64,000 nt of DNA from an uncultured Peptostreptococcaceae bacterium (GTDB taxonomy: Bacteria > Bacillota > Clostridia > Peptostreptococcales > Peptostreptococcaceae): NCBI GenBank assembly GCA_947072565.1, contig CAMTIM010000023.1, positions 1-64,000 on the forward strand, given 5' to 3'. The notes under the pieces were generated by a model, which was not told the DNA's origin, ran no database searches, and saw only the letters and a list, made by a program, of their open reading frames with translations. A program made the translations under genes and the position numbers. Position 1 is the stretch's first letter, and each line of letters opens with the position of its first letter. Of the stretch, positions 55,494 through 63,918 are shown one piece after another.

Positions 55494-57275
55494 CTATTTT
55501 TTATAGTTTGGAACCTCAAATGTTAAATTATTTCTACTATTATACATATTGCTAATCTTAACCATTATTCCCGAAATACCATTTGGCCAATTTACATCTG
55601 TAGCATATTGGTGCCAAGAATAATCATAACTAAATTTCATTTTGTATATAGTATTTTGGTTGTATCTAGAATTTTTTATATAATTTCTAGCTATCCACTG
55701 TGCTGAACCATCTATAGTTTTTTCTATACTTGTCCATCCATTTGAATATGCAGCCTCTGCTCCTGATACGTTAGCACTTTTATCAATTGCACCTATTCCA
55801 AAGAAATTATAAACTTTAACAGGTCTACTAAGAGGCTTACCCTTAAATGATGTTATTGTTTGTCCTTGAGCTAATGTTGATTTTCCATAAGCAGTTTCCC
55901 ACATAGCATGTGAAACAAGATATGCAAGATCTATATTATAATTTTGTGCTGCATTTATAAAAGCTTGTCCTTTGTTATAAAATACATTAGTCCCTGAAGA
56001 AGCTTTTGGTAGAGAGTTTAAATATGAGTTTAACTCATTTGCTGATATCCCGCCTTTATAACTATCTAGTTTTAAAAACTGCATCATACCCTTTGAAGTT
56101 TTTGTAAAATTACTTGGATTTAAATAGTATGTTAAATCATTGTTGTTCGCTTGTACAAATCCTCTACTCATATTAGTTATAGCGGCACCACTGCCTCTTG
56201 GTGCACTTGAACTTATAACATTTCCACCTACATTTGCTCTTTCTTTTTGTATTCTAACATGGTCTGCTAGTGTATAACTTAGCCCTTTATAATTTACAGT
56301 AGCTCCATTTATATTTTCACTACTCTCTCCACCTACTACTGATGGTGGATTTGATGTATTGTTATCATTAATTAAATACTGGCTTGATGTATAAGCCATT
56401 TTATTATTATAGTTTAATTTTGACCATCCATTACTTTGTGACATTACTCCTACTTTTTCACCTTTTTTAAGAGTTCCTACTTTACTATAGTTAGTACCAG
56501 GCCCACTTCTTACATTTAATGAATTTGTATTTACTATTTTAACACCTTCTGAATTTGTTGATGGTGGAGGTTGAACTGGATTTGAAGAAGATGAAACATT
56601 TTTTAAGTATCTACTAGATGTATATGCTATTTTCCCCTTATACTCAATTTTTGCCCATTCATTATTTTCCGATATTACTTTTACCTTTTCTCCATTTTTC
56701 AATTTGCCAATTACTGAATAACTAGTATTTGCGCCACTTCTTACATTTAGACTAGATGTTGTTACTTCTTTTAGACCTTGTGTTGTTGATTCAGGTGTTA
56801 TATCTTGTAAATATTCACTAGAAACATAACCCAATCTTCCCTCATATTTAACTTTTGTCCATCCACTACTTTGTGATACTACGTCTAGCACTGTTCCTTT
56901 CTTTAAAGTAGCTAGAGATCTATAACTTGTTCCTGCTCCACTTCTCATGTTTAATGAATTTGTTGATACTCTTTTTTTAACACCAGATGTGTTTGATCCA
57001 TTAGAGTTATCATTAGGACTTGATTTTGATATATAATTAGATGAGCCCCATCCTTCTTTACCTGAACTTGTTTTTATCTTATACCATCCATTAGTTGTTT
57101 GATTTATAGTCACTTTCTCATTTTTTTTAACACTAAATAAAACGGCATAATTAGTTCCTGCTCCACTTCTTATATTTAAGGAACTAGTTGTAACTATGCC
57201 GGTTATTCCTGATGCCTCTACACTACTTACTGCCATAGGTATTATTAATGTCGCTAGGGCTATTTTTTTATTCAT
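55494..57275 (-). CDS. Secreted N-acetylglucosaminidase with four SH3b domains
   Basis: 593 residues. Signal peptide (IALATLIIPMAVSSVEA), then four bacterial SH3 repeats at about 25-85, 100-160, 168-226 and 245-303, each with the N(V/M)RSGxGTxY motif. A Ser/Pro/Asn linker and a C-terminal GH73-type glucosaminidase domain (about 390-590) follow, with the candidate catalytic Glu in SHAMWETAYGKST. SH3b domains bind the cell wall; the enzyme would cut peptidoglycan glycan strands during growth, separation or lysis. Strong Shine-Dalgarno (AGAGGGGGAAG). Monocistronic. Confidence 0.92.
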   Translation of the reverse strand: MNKKIALATLIIPMAVSSVEASGITGIVTTSSLNIRSGAGTNYAVLFSVKKNEKVTINQTTNGWYKIKTSSGKEGWGSSNYISKSSPNDNSNGSNTSGVKKRVSTNSLNMRSGAGTSYRSLATLKKGTVLDVVSQSSGWTKVKYEGRLGYVSSEYLQDITPESTTQGLKEVTTSSLNVRSGANTSYSVIGKLKNGEKVKVISENNEWAKIEYKGKIAYTSSRYLKNVSSSSNPVQPPPSTNSEGVKIVNTNSLNVRSGPGTNYSKVGTLKKGEKVGVMSQSNGWSKLNYNNKMAYTSSQYLINDNNTSNPPSVVGGESSENINGATVNYKGLSYTLADHVRIQKERANVGGNVISSSAPRGSGAAITNMSRGFVQANNNDLTYYLNPSNFTKTSKGMMQFLKLDSYKGGISANELNSYLNSLPKASSGTNVFYNKGQAFINAAQNYNIDLAYLVSHAMWETAYGKSTLAQGQTITSFKGKPLSRPVKVYNFFGIGAIDKSANVSGAEAAYSNGWTSIEKTIDGSAQWIARNYIKNSRYNQNTIYKMKFSYDYSWHQYATDVNWPNGISGIMVKISNMYNSRNNLTFEVPNYKK

Positions 57276-57381
57276 TTTCTTCCCCCTCTATACGTTAAAA
57301 TCAACTGTATTAACTATAATTTATAGTTATTAATGTTTATACGGCAGTGGAGGGAATTTTTTTATACTATTTAAATACTTT

Positions 57382-57858
57382 TCATTTAATAAAGTATTTT
57401 TTATTTATAATTTGGGCGCATTTTACTCCATATGGTATTTTTGATAATCCAGTCTCTTTTGTAAATACTTTCAACAAACATCTATCACCTTCTAAGTAGT
57501 TTTCATGCTTTGGATATATTATTGGATATTCTAAATATGATATAAAATATTCTAAGTCTTTTCCGCTACATTGTTTCCAAAAACCTTCCCAAGAAGTATT
57601 ATTTATATAATCGTATGGGCTTAGAGGTTTTCCATTTTCCATAAAATATTTAATAGGATCTGGAATTTCATCGCTATTTTGTTTAAACTCTATATCTAAC
57701 TTACAAATTGCTTTTACATAATAAGTTAATTCTTCACTAATCTCTTTCATTTTACTTTCTATATGTGGTATTTTTATTTCTTCATTTTCATTTATGAGCT
57801 TTTTATATTCTCTAGCATATATTTCAAACATCCTATAACTTACTTCTGTAATGTCCAT
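57382..57858 (-). CDS. Protein of unknown function
   Basis: 158 residues, soluble, acidic N-terminal helix (YRMFEIYAREYKKLINENEE) and a C-terminal part with several aromatic and Pro-rich motifs (SPYDYINNTSWEGFWKQCSG, EYPIIYPKHENYLEGD). No signal or membrane segment. AAAGGGTG precedes the ATG. No family recognised; monocistronic. Confidence 0.65.
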   Translation of the reverse strand: MDITEVSYRMFEIYAREYKKLINENEEIKIPHIESKMKEISEELTYYVKAICKLDIEFKQNSDEIPDPIKYFMENGKPLSPYDYINNTSWEGFWKQCSGKDLEYFISYLEYPIIYPKHENYLEGDRCLLKVFTKETGLSKIPYGVKCAQIINKKYFIK

Positions 57859-57947
57859 ATATACACACCCTTTAATTTTTTATTTATATATGTATATTTT
57901 ACATGCACCGATGTTTTACCTCTTCTTATTAAAAATATATTTTAAAT

Positions 57948-57997
57948 AAAAAACCAAGTAAATTAATAATACATACAAATTAATCTACTTGGTTTTA
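57948..57997 (-). terminator. Terminator of the nitroreductase gene
   Basis: AAAACCAAGTA/TACTTGGTTTT with an additional inner ATTAAT pairing, A-run on the left (minus-strand U-tract). Confidence 0.8.
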
Positions 57998-58019
57998 TTG
58001 TTTTTTAAATTATGTTATT

Positions 58020-58841
58020 TTATTTCCAACTTATATCTGCATTTTTTCTAGGTGTTGTTCTTGAATATTTAACATCAGGGTATCCGATTACCATACATGT
58101 AACAATTTCTTTTCCTTGTGCTAATTCTAAGTACTCCATAATTTTCTTATTCCCTTGTGCTGCTCTTACAAAGAATCCACTAAAGAAAGTTCCAAGGCCT
58201 AACGCATTAGTCATAAGCTCCATATTAGAAGAAGCTAATGATGCATTTACTGATGAATCAGATACAACTAATACTATAACTGGAGCATTAAAAAATAATT
58301 GCTCTTTTCCCGTTGGATTTAACTTATAATTTTGGTACATATTAATCCACATTTGTGCGTATCTCTTAAATGGCATTGTTTGTGGATTTAAATTAGAAAG
58401 TATATTCTCACCTAACCCATTTAAACTCTCTAATGCCATTTCTTTTAACTCGTCTATACCTTCTCTCACTACAATATAAGATACATTTTGACTATTACTT
58501 CCTGTTTGAGTAAATCTTCCCGCTTCTATAATTTTAGAAATTTTTTCTATTTCTACATCTTTGTCTTTAAATTGTCTTATTGTTCTTCTAAATTTAATAA
58601 AATTTAGTAAGTTGTCTGCATCTATTTCAAATTTTTCTTTATTATATTCCTCTACATCTTCCATACTATATTCATCGGTAGATACTGCACCTTTAGGACA
58701 TACAGCTATACAATGACCACACTTAAAGCAAGTCACGTTGTTTATTTTAGCTTTTCCATCTATAAGCTCTATATCTCTTACAAAACAGTCCTTTACACAT
58801 AATCCACAACCTATACACTTATCTTTATCTACATTCATCAT
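58020..58841 (-). CDS. Ferredoxin-nitroreductase fusion
   Basis: 273 residues. Two 4Fe-4S motifs at the N-terminus (CIGCGLCVKDC and CFKCGHCIAVCP), then a nitroreductase FMN domain (about 80-265) with FRRTIRQFKDKDVE, GRFTQTGSNSQN and LGTFFSGFF. The ferredoxin domain likely feeds electrons to FMN to reduce nitro or quinone-type compounds. Divergent from a LysR gene, with a 10-bp inverted repeat between, so likely regulated by it. The ATG follows AAGGAGAGA. Confidence 0.9.
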   Translation of the reverse strand: MMNVDKDKCIGCGLCVKDCFVRDIELIDGKAKINNVTCFKCGHCIAVCPKGAVSTDEYSMEDVEEYNKEKFEIDADNLLNFIKFRRTIRQFKDKDVEIEKISKIIEAGRFTQTGSNSQNVSYIVVREGIDELKEMALESLNGLGENILSNLNPQTMPFKRYAQMWINMYQNYKLNPTGKEQLFFNAPVIVLVVSDSSVNASLASSNMELMTNALGLGTFFSGFFVRAAQGNKKIMEYLELAQGKEIVTCMVIGYPDVKYSRTTPRKNADISWK

Positions 58842-58975
58842 AAAAATCTCTCCTTAAGTATATTTTTGACATAACTATAAATAATATTTATAATTAGTAT
58901 GTATTATTCATAATTCAAATTCTATCTTTTGTGATTATACCACTATAAATTCTACTATGTCTATTTAATGTAATT

Positions 58976-59002
58976 CATATAACTATTACTTTTAGTTATA
59001 TG
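58976..59002. promoter_or_regulatory. Putative LysR operator
   Basis: CATATAACTA (58976-58985) and TAGTTATATG (58993-59002), a 10-bp perfect inverted repeat with a 7-base centre, in the intergenic region between the divergent nitroreductase and LysR genes. Compatible with the T-N11-A LysR pattern. Confidence 0.6.
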
Positions 59003-59061
59003 TTTTCATTGTTAGAATGTTTATTTTTATAAAAAATATACTAACTACTAAGGAGTTCTAA

Positions 59062-59943
59062 ATGAATTTACAACAGTTACAATATCTCAAGTCAATAGCC
59101 GAAACTGAAAATTTCACACTTTCTGCTCAACTACTGTCAGTAACTCAACCAGCTTTGAGTAAATCAATATCAAAATTAGAAGAAGAACTAAATGTTCCTT
59201 TATTTGAAAAAAATGGGCGTAACATAAAACTCACTAACTTCGGAAAAATATTTTTAGCTCATACTAATATAGCTTTAGCTGAAATTGAAAAAGGAATAAG
59301 AGAATTACAAGACATAACAAACCCTAATACAGGCACTATTTCTATATCATCTACTTCTACTGTGAGTACGTTTTTTATGCCATTTATAATTAGTGGTTTT
59401 TTAAATATTAATCCCAATGCTAAATTCCAATTTAATCATCAATGTGTAAGAAGTATATTAAAGGATTTAAAAAGTGGAAAAATAGATTTAGGATTTTATG
59501 ATTCCATAGATAGCATTGAGCTTAATGACGAAATTGAATCTATTTCTATAAAGAAAGAAGAATATGTTTTAATCGTCCCTAAAAATCATAGTCTTTCAAA
59601 TAAACCCGAGATTTCTTTAAGAGATTTAAAACATGAATCTTTTGTTGCCTCTTGTGAGGTAAATAAGGATAAGATGATTTCTTACTCTAAATCATTAGGG
59701 TATATTCCTAAAATTTCTATACAACCTAGTGATGCTAGTATGTTGGAAGGATTAGTGGCAGCGGGTGTAGGTATTTCTATAGTTCCTAATACACCACTTA
59801 TTAACACAAATATTGTTTCAATTATAAAAATCAAAGAAAATATCAAAGATAGGACTATTTATATGGGATGGCTTAAAAATTCTTATATGTCGCCTGTTGC
59901 AAAAGCATTTAAAGATTATGTTATATCATCAATTTATAAATAA
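59062..59943 (+). CDS. LysR-family transcriptional regulator
   Basis: 293 residues. N-terminal winged helix (LQQLQYLKSIAETENFTLSAQLLSVTQPALS in part: AQLLSVTQPALSKSISKLEEEL) and a periplasmic-binding-type effector domain (about 90-290). Probably activates the divergent ferredoxin-nitroreductase gene and represses itself. AAGGAG precedes the ATG. A weak hairpin at 59963-59990 follows. Confidence 0.92.
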   Translation: MNLQQLQYLKSIAETENFTLSAQLLSVTQPALSKSISKLEEELNVPLFEKNGRNIKLTNFGKIFLAHTNIALAEIEKGIRELQDITNPNTGTISISSTSTVSTFFMPFIISGFLNINPNAKFQFNHQCVRSILKDLKSGKIDLGFYDSIDSIELNDEIESISIKKEEYVLIVPKNHSLSNKPEISLRDLKHESFVASCEVNKDKMISYSKSLGYIPKISIQPSDASMLEGLVAAGVGISIVPNTPLINTNIVSIIKIKENIKDRTIYMGWLKNSYMSPVAKAFKDYVISSIYK

Positions 59944-59962
59944 TAATTTTATAAAATATATA

Positions 59963-59993
59963 AAGCACCTACTAAATAAAAGTAAGTGCCTTA
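59963..59993. terminator. Weak terminator between lysR and the 62-aa gene
   Basis: AAAGCACCTACT and AGTAAGTGCCTT form an imperfect hairpin with a 7-base loop; the mismatches are G-U pairs on the minus strand. Confidence 0.5.
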
Positions 59994-60030
59994 TGTATTT
60001 TATAATTTTATCATATTTAGATGCACAGTT

Positions 60031-60219
60031 TTATTTTTTACCTAATTTAGCATTTAGGCTCTCAATTGTTGCTTTTTCATTTGTATGTAATTTTCTTTGT
60101 TCCTCTGTAATTGCTGTATTTACAAGTCTTAAATACTCTTTCTCAATATCTTCATTGTAATGATCTACTGCTCTTTTTATTAGGTTAATCTGATCTCCAT
60201 CTAGCTTTAAAGTTTTCAT
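60031..60219 (-). CDS. Small protein of unknown function (62 aa)
   Basis: 62 residues, two predicted amphipathic helices (DQINLIKRAVDHYNEDIEKEYLR and EEQRKLHTNEKATIESLNAKL, noted in part). Strong Shine-Dalgarno AAGGGGGATC before the ATG supports translation. No family recognised. Confidence 0.65.
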   Translation of the reverse strand: MKTLKLDGDQINLIKRAVDHYNEDIEKEYLRLVNTAITEEQRKLHTNEKATIESLNAKLGKK

Positions 60220-60456
60220 TTTTTGATCCCCCTTATATTTTTAAGACTTTATATAGTTTAAAAGTATTTTACTTTTATATATCATAATACTCATTCTCCT
60301 TTAGCTAGTTAATTCCCTTCTTTTATATTTACAATTAATTATTTAAAATAATTTAATATTTTTATACACCAATATTTTTTCAACTTTATTTAAATATCTA
60401 CAGTCTAATTTTATAAAGCTTTCTCAGCCTTTATGGCTATACTTGCAGGTAATTTA

Positions 60457-60488
60457 TTTTTCAAATCAAAAAAGAGTAAGAAATTTCT
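60457..60488 (-). terminator. Terminator at the end of the DUF3990 operon
   Basis: GAGTAAGA/TCTTACTC hairpin with 6-base loop; six U residues follow on the minus strand. It lies about 300 bases after the last gene of the operon, so the transcript would carry the structured element at 60692-60782. Confidence 0.7.
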
Positions 60489-60691
60489 CTTACTCTTTCC
60501 ACAAATGGAATATTTAAATTCAGGCATTGCCATTGACTTCCTATCATTAAGTATCTTTTTAAAATAAACTAATTTCTATAAATACTTATTATTTAAAAAC
60601 CAAATTTGACATACATAAACTTCTACAGTATTATTTAAATAGCTTATCTAGCAAGTTGGAATTCGTACTATGATAACCGACCATTTATATT

Positions 60692-60782
60692 AATTAGATT
60701 TGAAGTTGGAAATGGCTCCCAATACGCTATCTTATAGATAGTAACCAGAGATGCAGGATACGCCGCCCTGCCATATCTAATT
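60692..60782. other. GC-rich cloverleaf-like element (candidate structured RNA or mobile-element remnant)
   Basis: About 49% G+C in its core (60702-60772) against under 30% around. An 8-bp closing stem AATTAGAT (60692-60699)/ATCTAATT (60775-60782) encloses three hairpins: TTGG/CCAA (60706-60722), CTATCT/AGATAG (60727-60741) and ATG.CAGG/CCTG.CAT (60751-60774). It has no T-loop GTTC, CCA or plausible anticodon loop, so not a tRNA. The nonamer AAGTTGGAA occurs at 60653 and 60703. The closing stem includes the stop codon of the 76-aa gene. The rest of the gap (60220-60690) is AT-rich and empty. Identity unknown. Confidence 0.45.
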
Positions 60783-61007
60783 TACATACCCCTTATGTTC
60801 TTTAAATCCATACTCTAACATTAGTTCATCAGCTAAATATTTATACCCTCTACAATGGATATCTGAAACACCATCTTTGATTAAATCATACGTTATAGAA
60901 TTATAAAAATAGTCCATACTTTCAATAACATCTTTACCTGTATTGTTGGAAAACTCCATTATTATTTTTGTATACATCTTTTGAAGAATAACTTTATTTG
61001 CTTGCAT
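60777..61007 (-). CDS. Small protein linked to DUF3990 toxin-like gene
   Basis: 76 residues, helical: MYTKIIMEFSNNTGKDVIESMDYFYNS in part, then YDLIKDGVSDIHCRGYKYLADELMLEYG. The FYNSxTYxLI...SDxHCRxxxYLADEL pattern is one I associate with small proteins encoded beside DUF3990 genes in clostridia (possibly another DUF3791 branch). Start follows GAGGTGAT and overlaps the DUF3990 gene by 14 bases. Likely antitoxin or accessory partner; function unproven. Confidence 0.7.
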   Translation of the reverse strand: MQANKVILQKMYTKIIMEFSNNTGKDVIESMDYFYNSITYDLIKDGVSDIHCRGYKYLADELMLEYGFKEHKGYVN

Positions 61008-61488
61008 CTGATATCACCTCACAATCGTTAAAGATTAAATATTTATCTAAAATAGCTTGATTTATTATACATATTTGGTTGTTAGGTTTATGATACTTTA
61101 ATCTTTTTAGTGCTTCATCTTTCGTAATTAAATCAAACTCATATAATTCAATTGTATTATACACCTGATCATCTGCTATTCCGCCAATCACGATATCATA
61201 CTTTAAATACTCATCACTACCATTTCTACATTGTAGTATAAAGTCTAACCATTCTATATCGTATTTATCAAAAACTTTCACTCTATATAAATCTCTAATT
61301 TTCGCTAAATCTATACTATATGAATTTAGGCATCCTCTTTTACCACGCCTAATAAATCTATCTACCCAACTTAAAGCTTGATTTTTTATATCAGTAAGAT
61401 AAAATCCTTTGCCAAAATCTAACGAATCTCTAGAATATGATATATTAGGTTTATCAACTGTACAATATGAACCATGATATAAAATCAT
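60994..61488 (-). CDS. DUF3990 (ADP-ribosyltransferase-like) protein
   Basis: 164 residues. N-terminal LYHGSYCTVDKP supplies the His of an ART-type fold, DFGKGFYLTDIKNQAL supplies the Tyr in a PARP-like GKGxY motif, and the C-terminal part has IADDQVYNTIELYE and KPNNQICI, conserved in DUF3990. DUF3990 is assigned to the ADP-ribosyltransferase clan as I remember it. Here it is the middle gene of a tightly overlapped three-gene operon, as expected of a toxin with small partners. Target unknown. Confidence 0.8.
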   Translation of the reverse strand: MILYHGSYCTVDKPNISYSRDSLDFGKGFYLTDIKNQALSWVDRFIRRGKRGCLNSYSIDLAKIRDLYRVKVFDKYDIEWLDFILQCRNGSDEYLKYDIVIGGIADDQVYNTIELYEFDLITKDEALKRLKYHKPNNQICIINQAILDKYLIFNDCEVISDASK

Positions 61489-61703
61489 TATATAGCCCCC
61501 TTATCTTTAAGGATTTCTACTAATTCCTCTATTATATATTTTTTACCTTGGCTATGAAGAGTCTCATAACATGGAATTATATAATTATCTAGTATATCAG
61601 TTTCTTTTTTAAGTAATCTATATATATCTTTAGTATCTTTATTAAGATATTCAGCTAAGTTATCTATACAAAAAATAGTAAATTCTAATACTTTTTCATC
61701 CAT
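61488..61703 (-). CDS. DUF3791-family small protein (possible antitoxin)
   Basis: 71 residues: EFTIFCIDNLAEYLNKDTKDIYRLL, DILDNYIIPCYETLHSQGKKYIIEELVEIL (noted in pieces). The YxxLHSQGxxYxxEEL end is the DUF3791 signature. ATG at 61703 is preferred, six bases after AGAGGTG; the frame begins at a GTG inside that Shine-Dalgarno. Its stop overlaps the start of the DUF3990 gene. Autoregulation is suggested by a palindrome over the promoter. Confidence 0.75.
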   Translation of the reverse strand: MDEKVLEFTIFCIDNLAEYLNKDTKDIYRLLKKETDILDNYIIPCYETLHSQGKKYIIEELVEILKDKGAI

Positions 61704-61733
61704 TTTGTACACCTCTTTGCTATATATTATATG

Positions 61734-61752
61734 TTAATTATAACATAATTAA
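61734..61752 (-). promoter_or_regulatory. Palindromic operator over the DUF3791 operon -10
   Basis: TTAATTAT/ATAATTAA, 8-bp perfect arms with a 3-base centre. On the minus strand it contains TATAAT (61738-61743), the likely -10. A repressor bound here would block the promoter, as typical of toxin-antitoxin operons. Confidence 0.5.
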
Positions 61753-61807
61753 ATATATCTTAAAGTTATTATAGTTCTTTTAAAATGAATAACTATAGAT
61801 GTTAAAA

Positions 61808-61975
61808 CTATTTTATTTCTTCGTATACAAGTTTAACTAAAACTTCACCTTCACTATCTTTTACTATTTTCTCAAAGCTTTCTTTATCAATAGGCTCCCC
61901 TAGTTTAATATGGTCAAAGTAATTTTGATTGCCTTGAATTTCACCTTTAGAAGCTTGGTAAATATATGTTTCTTT
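61808..61975 (-). pseudogene. C-terminal continuation of the lipoprotein frame after TGA
   Basis: Directly after the TGA of the lipoprotein gene, the same frame stays open for 55 codons (KETYIYQASKGEIQGNQ...VKLVYEEIK) to TAG at 61808-61810. Codon choice and composition match the lipoprotein, and no start codon or Shine-Dalgarno begins the segment. It is most simply the cut-off C-terminus of a protein of about 217 residues. Confidence 0.65.
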
Positions 61976-62461
61976 TCATAATTCCAAATTGATATCATTA
62001 CATAAATATGTTTGTGCACTATATTCAAACTTATCCTTTATTTTATAAACTCCACTAGCATATCCCTCATTTTCTCCAAAGACAAATCTTATTTTATCTT
62101 CTTGATAATTAAGAGTTAAAAACTCACTCTCTATTTTAGGACTTTTGTCGTCATTGCATATACCAGTTATACTGTCTTCTATTATTTTTTCTCCTTTTTT
62201 ATATTCTTCATAAAACAACTCAATTTTATATTTTTTATCCTTTGGCAAATTTTTTATATTATACCTAACTACATTATTTCCAGTTACATTTAATAAACTG
62301 TTCTCCTTCTCTGATAATTTCTCATATGATATATTTATCCTATCTTTAGACTGCATCTCTGTTTTTGTTTCTATTTTGTTTTCAGTTTGAGTCTGCTGAC
62401 ACCCCACTAACATCATTGTTGATATAAGTGACAATAGTAGTAACTTTAATTTTTTATACAT
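61976..62461 (-). CDS. Lipoprotein, probably truncated by in-frame TGA
   Basis: 161 residues. Lipoprotein signal peptide (KKLKLLLLSLISTMMLVGC, lipidated Cys at 21), a Gln/Thr/Lys linker, then a beta-rich domain (VRYNIKNLPKDKKYKIELFYEEY, in part) ending at ...NDINLEL. The frame continues in the same register after TGA for 55 codons, suggesting a nonsense mutation, readthrough or, less likely, selenocysteine. GGAGGGGG Shine-Dalgarno before the ATG. No family recognised beyond generic lipoprotein. Confidence 0.7.
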   Translation of the reverse strand: MYKKLKLLLLSLISTMMLVGCQQTQTENKIETKTEMQSKDRINISYEKLSEKENSLLNVTGNNVVRYNIKNLPKDKKYKIELFYEEYKKGEKIIEDSITGICNDDKSPKIESEFLTLNYQEDKIRFVFGENEGYASGVYKIKDKFEYSAQTYLCNDINLEL

Positions 62462-62561
62462 ATATACCCCCTCCTAAATTTGAATATTTAATAATTATTC
62501 CCTCTCTACATTATTAAATATTTAAATTAACAATTTTTTAAACATCGCTTTCTAATAAAAA

Positions 62562-62616
62562 ATATGATCCCTTCATGATGATAGTCATTTAACTCTCATC
62601 AATAAAAAGATCATAT
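62562..62616 (-). terminator. Terminator of the FAD oxidoreductase gene
   Basis: ATATGATC (62562-62569)/GATCATAT (62609-62616) outer stem with an inner GATGA/TCATC stem; on the minus strand TTTTTTATT follows. It lies past the FAD oxidoreductase gene. Confidence 0.7.
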
Positions 62617-62634
62617 CAATTAAATAGCTTTTTA

Positions 62635-63918
62635 TTATTCTATTATTTTTTTATTATAAAGTCCCTCTAAACCAACTTTTTTAACCCTATCACAAATAAT
62701 GCTCTTGTCTGTACTATAAAAACCTAGTTCTTTCATTCTATTAAAATAAATGCTACCAGCAAATGTAAATCTCAATTTATCTCCATCTGGTTTGATCATT
62801 TCATTATTAGAATAAGCGATGAAGTCTCCTATAAGCAAATTTGTAGGTAGTTGTATTAGATACATACCTATACAACTTCTAGCTGCGTTGTGCCCTGCTA
62901 GACTTCCTGTACATATAGCTTCTGTGTGCCCTACATAAAATCCTGACTTCTCTCCTGCAACAAACAAGTTGTCAACGCCTTTAGCCCTCATATAATTATC
63001 TCTTGGAGCTACAGATAAATATCTAATAGAATTTCCTTTTCCACCTGAGTATGGATCAACAATTAAAGCTCCTTCAAACCCAGGCACTAATCTTAATTTT
63101 TCTAAATTAAAAAATGGACTCATAAGCTTAGCATGACCTGTATCTATTAAAACAATATTATTAGAAAAAGCAGGTAATGCATATTGCTGACATACCTTTA
63201 TGTCTAATTTTTCTTCGTTTTTTAATTCTTCTGGAAGTGGGACTACTGCACATCCTTTTTCATTTAATTCTTTTTGTATTTCTTCACTCAAAGATTCTTT
63301 TAATAATTTCATTGATCCACTAAATGCACCGTACTCTCCATTATTTCGTCTTCCAATCATATCCTCTACACCGCACCTACTACTTATACTAACTCTTCCC
63401 CCAAAAGAAGGGCATCTTAACACACACATAGCACATCCATTACCATACTTAGTACAATTGCCCATAGGTCCTGAAGAACCTGTTGTTTCTACAAAAGTAT
63501 CACCCTTTATTTTTTCTCCATCCTCAAGTATCACTGCAACTATTTTTTTATCTTCCATTTCGACATCTACGACTCTACTAAAAAATTTAACTTCTATTCC
63601 CATATCAATAATTTTTTGTCTAACAGGTCTTTCTATCTTAGTTACGTTATAAATCGTTGCATGATTATGGCCTGGGAAATCTATATTCACATGAGTAGCA
63701 TATTTATCAGTGATTTCAAATAGTTCTTTAGCTCCAAGGGCGATTGCTTCTTCTGTGGCACTATATCTACCATTGTTTCTCATTATTCCTCCAACGTTTC
63801 CAAGCCCTAATAATAAATCAGTTCTTTCTAATATAACAACCTCAGCTCCTGCTTTTTTAGCAGATATGGCAGATGCGCATCCGGCCCATCCTCCTCCAAT
63901 TACAACTACTTTTGGCAT
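62635..63918 (-). CDS. FAD-dependent oxidoreductase
   Basis: 427 residues. N-terminal dinucleotide-binding motif VVVIGGGWAGCASAISAKKAGAEVV in part (GGGWAG; acidic Glu-31 after the second strand) and a C-terminal NLFVAGEKSGFYVGHTEAICTGSLAGHNA FAD-closing motif. A Cys-rich segment CTKYGNGCAMCVLRCPSFGG (about 158-177) may bind a metal or Fe-S cluster. Belongs to the FAD_oxidored group; the substrate cannot be told. GGGGGAATAAG precedes the ATG. The 80 bases beyond it to the window end hold no gene start. Confidence 0.85.
   Translation of the reverse strand: MPKVVVIGGGWAGCASAISAKKAGAEVVILERTDLLLGLGNVGGIMRNNGRYSATEEAIALGAKELFEITDKYATHVNIDFPGHNHATIYNVTKIERPVRQKIIDMGIEVKFFSRVVDVEMEDKKIVAVILEDGEKIKGDTFVETTGSSGPMGNCTKYGNGCAMCVLRCPSFGGRVSISSRCGVEDMIGRRNNGEYGAFSGSMKLLKESLSEEIQKELNEKGCAVVPLPEELKNEEKLDIKVCQQYALPAFSNNIVLIDTGHAKLMSPFFNLEKLRLVPGFEGALIVDPYSGGKGNSIRYLSVAPRDNYMRAKGVDNLFVAGEKSGFYVGHTEAICTGSLAGHNAARSCIGMYLIQLPTNLLIGDFIAYSNNEMIKPDGDKLRFTFAGSIYFNRMKELGFYSTDKSIICDRVKKVGLEGLYNKKIIE

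Noticed and set aside
60692-60782. tRNA gene
   Set aside because: Cloverleaf-like pairing exists, but there is no GTTC T-loop, no standard D-loop and no 7-base anticodon loop.
61951-61979. SECIS element after the lipoprotein TGA
   Set aside because: Only a weak ACC/GGT pairing is present; it does not look like a bacterial SECIS stem-loop.
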